A stretch of DNA of 6,143 bases from Limnohabitans sp. (GTDB lineage Bacteria > Pseudomonadota > Gammaproteobacteria > Burkholderiales > Burkholderiaceae_C), in contig JAHECM010000047.1 of the NCBI GenBank assembly GCA_024641725.1, forward strand, positions 1 to 6,143, given 5' to 3'. The notes below the pieces were generated by a model that was not told the DNA's origin, did no database searches, and was given only the letters and a program-made list of their open reading frames with translations. A program made the translations under genes and the position numbers. This document shows positions 5,589 through 6,143 of this stretch, in pieces. Position 1 is the first letter of the stretch, and each line of letters begins with the position of its first letter.

Positions 5589-5828
5589 ATGACCGACAAC
5601 GACCTGCCCCCCATGATTGAAACGCCCCCCGGCCTGTACCGCCACTACAAAGGCGGGATGTACCGGGTGCTGGGCACCGTTCGACACAGCGAAACCTTGG
5701 CCCCCATGACGCTGTACCAAGCGCTTTATGGTCAACAAGGCCTGTGGGTGAGGCCCGCAGGCATGTTTGGCGAGACCGTTGTTTTCGAAGGGATCGAGCA
5801 AGCCCGGTTCATGCGAGCGGGGGATTGA
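5589..5828 (+). CDS. DUF1653 family protein
   Basis: Small soluble protein of 79 residues and unknown function. It contains the family hallmarks in order: GLYRHYKGGMYRVLG (15-29), the polar RHSETL (32-37), YQALYG (43-48), LWVRP (52-56), MF (59-60) and a C-terminal F..RF segment ending at residue 74. No signal peptide or membrane segment is seen. The first 14 residues are a variable Pro/Asp-rich leader. The ATG at 5589 is the natural start; an ATG at codon 9 is possible, and neither has a clear Shine-Dalgarno. It is divergent from the methyltransferase (109-bp gap), and its last 20 bases overlap the 3' end of purN on the opposite strand. Family assignment is from recognised motifs; role is unknown and I infer none. 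Confidence 0.87.
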   Translation: MTDNDLPPMIETPPGLYRHYKGGMYRVLGTVRHSETLAPMTLYQALYGQQGLWVRPAGMFGETVVFEGIEQARFMRAGD

Positions 5829-6143
5829 GCGACTTCAAAAACGCCGCCACCGCTTGGGGGTAAATCAGGTGCTCTTGCGTGAGCACACGGGCGGCCAGCG
5901 TCTTGGCCACATCGCCGTCCAGCACAGGCACCACGGCTTGAGCCAAGATGGCGCCGTGGTCCAACTCTGCCGTGACCTGGTGCACGGTGGCCCCGGCAAA
6001 ACGGCAACCCGTCTCAAGGGCACGCTGGTGGGTGTTCAAGCCGGTGAAGGCGGGCAGCAAAGACGGGTGGATGTTGAGCAAGCGCCCGGCGTAATGCGCC
6101 ACAAACCCTGGCGTCAAAATGCGCATGAAGCCCGCCAGCACCA
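5809..6143 (-). CDS. purN: Phosphoribosylglycinamide formyltransferase PurN, C-terminal part (runs off the right edge)
   Basis: Transfers a formyl group from 10-formyl-tetrahydrofolate to GAR in the third step of de novo purine synthesis; cytoplasmic. About 111 codons are visible, roughly the C-terminal half. VLAGFMRIL at the right edge is the core strand before the active site. NIHPSLLPAF (codons near 6075-6046) carries the catalytic Asn and His, and ELDHGAILAQ carries the catalytic Asp (5961-5959). The Asn-to-Asp spacing is 38 residues, the same as N106-D144 in E. coli PurN. The C-terminal QEHLIYPQAVAAF is also typical. The visible ATG inside the frame is not the start; the gene begins beyond 6143. 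It overlaps the DUF1653 gene tail to tail by 20 bp. All visible catalytic residues are intact. Confidence 0.96.
   Translation of the reverse strand, partial: VLAGFMRILTPGFVAHYAGRLLNIHPSLLPAFTGLNTHQRALETGCRFAGATVHQVTAELDHGAILAQAVVPVLDGDVAKTLAARVLTQEHLIYPQAVAAFLKSLNPPLA

Noticed and set aside
1..6143. Mobile element, prophage, toxin-antitoxin or defence system
   Set aside because: Apart from the unassigned DUF1653 gene, every gene is a recognised housekeeping gene, and there are no transposase, integrase, terminal repeats or composition break.

Overview
The window reads as an ordinary stretch of a betaproteobacterial chromosome. It is GC-rich, with a strong GC preference at third codon positions. 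The gene content and order (ftsK facing trxB, then rpmB-rpmG, a fatty-acid desaturase, an RsmB/NOP-type RNA methyltransferase, a DUF1653 protein and purN) fit Burkholderiales, most likely Comamonadaceae. The family-level placement rests on remembered gene order and protein flavour, not on a search.

Layout. At the left edge, on the minus strand, lie the first 340 codons of ftsK, the septal DNA translocase. It is divergent from trxB (thioredoxin reductase, plus strand), and the two share a 127-bp intergenic region. Just after trxB, a good -10 box begins a 5' leader of about 160 nt in front of rpmB-rpmG (ribosomal proteins L28 and L33, plus strand). That operon ends in a near-perfect intrinsic terminator that can also serve the convergent minus-strand desaturase. 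The roughly 130 bp between the terminator and the desaturase stop hold an octamer tandem repeat and a hairpin. Continuing right on the minus strand are the desaturase, a 95-bp AT-rich gap with a candidate promoter and operator, and the RNA m5C methyltransferase. A 109-bp repetitive spacer separates that gene from a small plus-strand DUF1653 gene. The DUF1653 gene overlaps, tail to tail by 20 bp, the 3' half of purN, which runs off the right edge.

How the genes work together. These are mostly independent housekeeping functions: chromosome segregation, thiol redox, ribosome assembly, membrane-lipid unsaturation, RNA modification and purine synthesis. No single pathway unites them. I see no mobile element, CRISPR array, tRNA, rRNA, phage gene or defence cassette. 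The observations most worth a second look are non-coding or at gene edges: the rpmB leader with competing helices, the C-terminal extension of the desaturase, the octamer repeat, and the basic, repeat-encoded in-frame extension upstream of the methyltransferase. I found no convincing evidence of a new multi-gene system.
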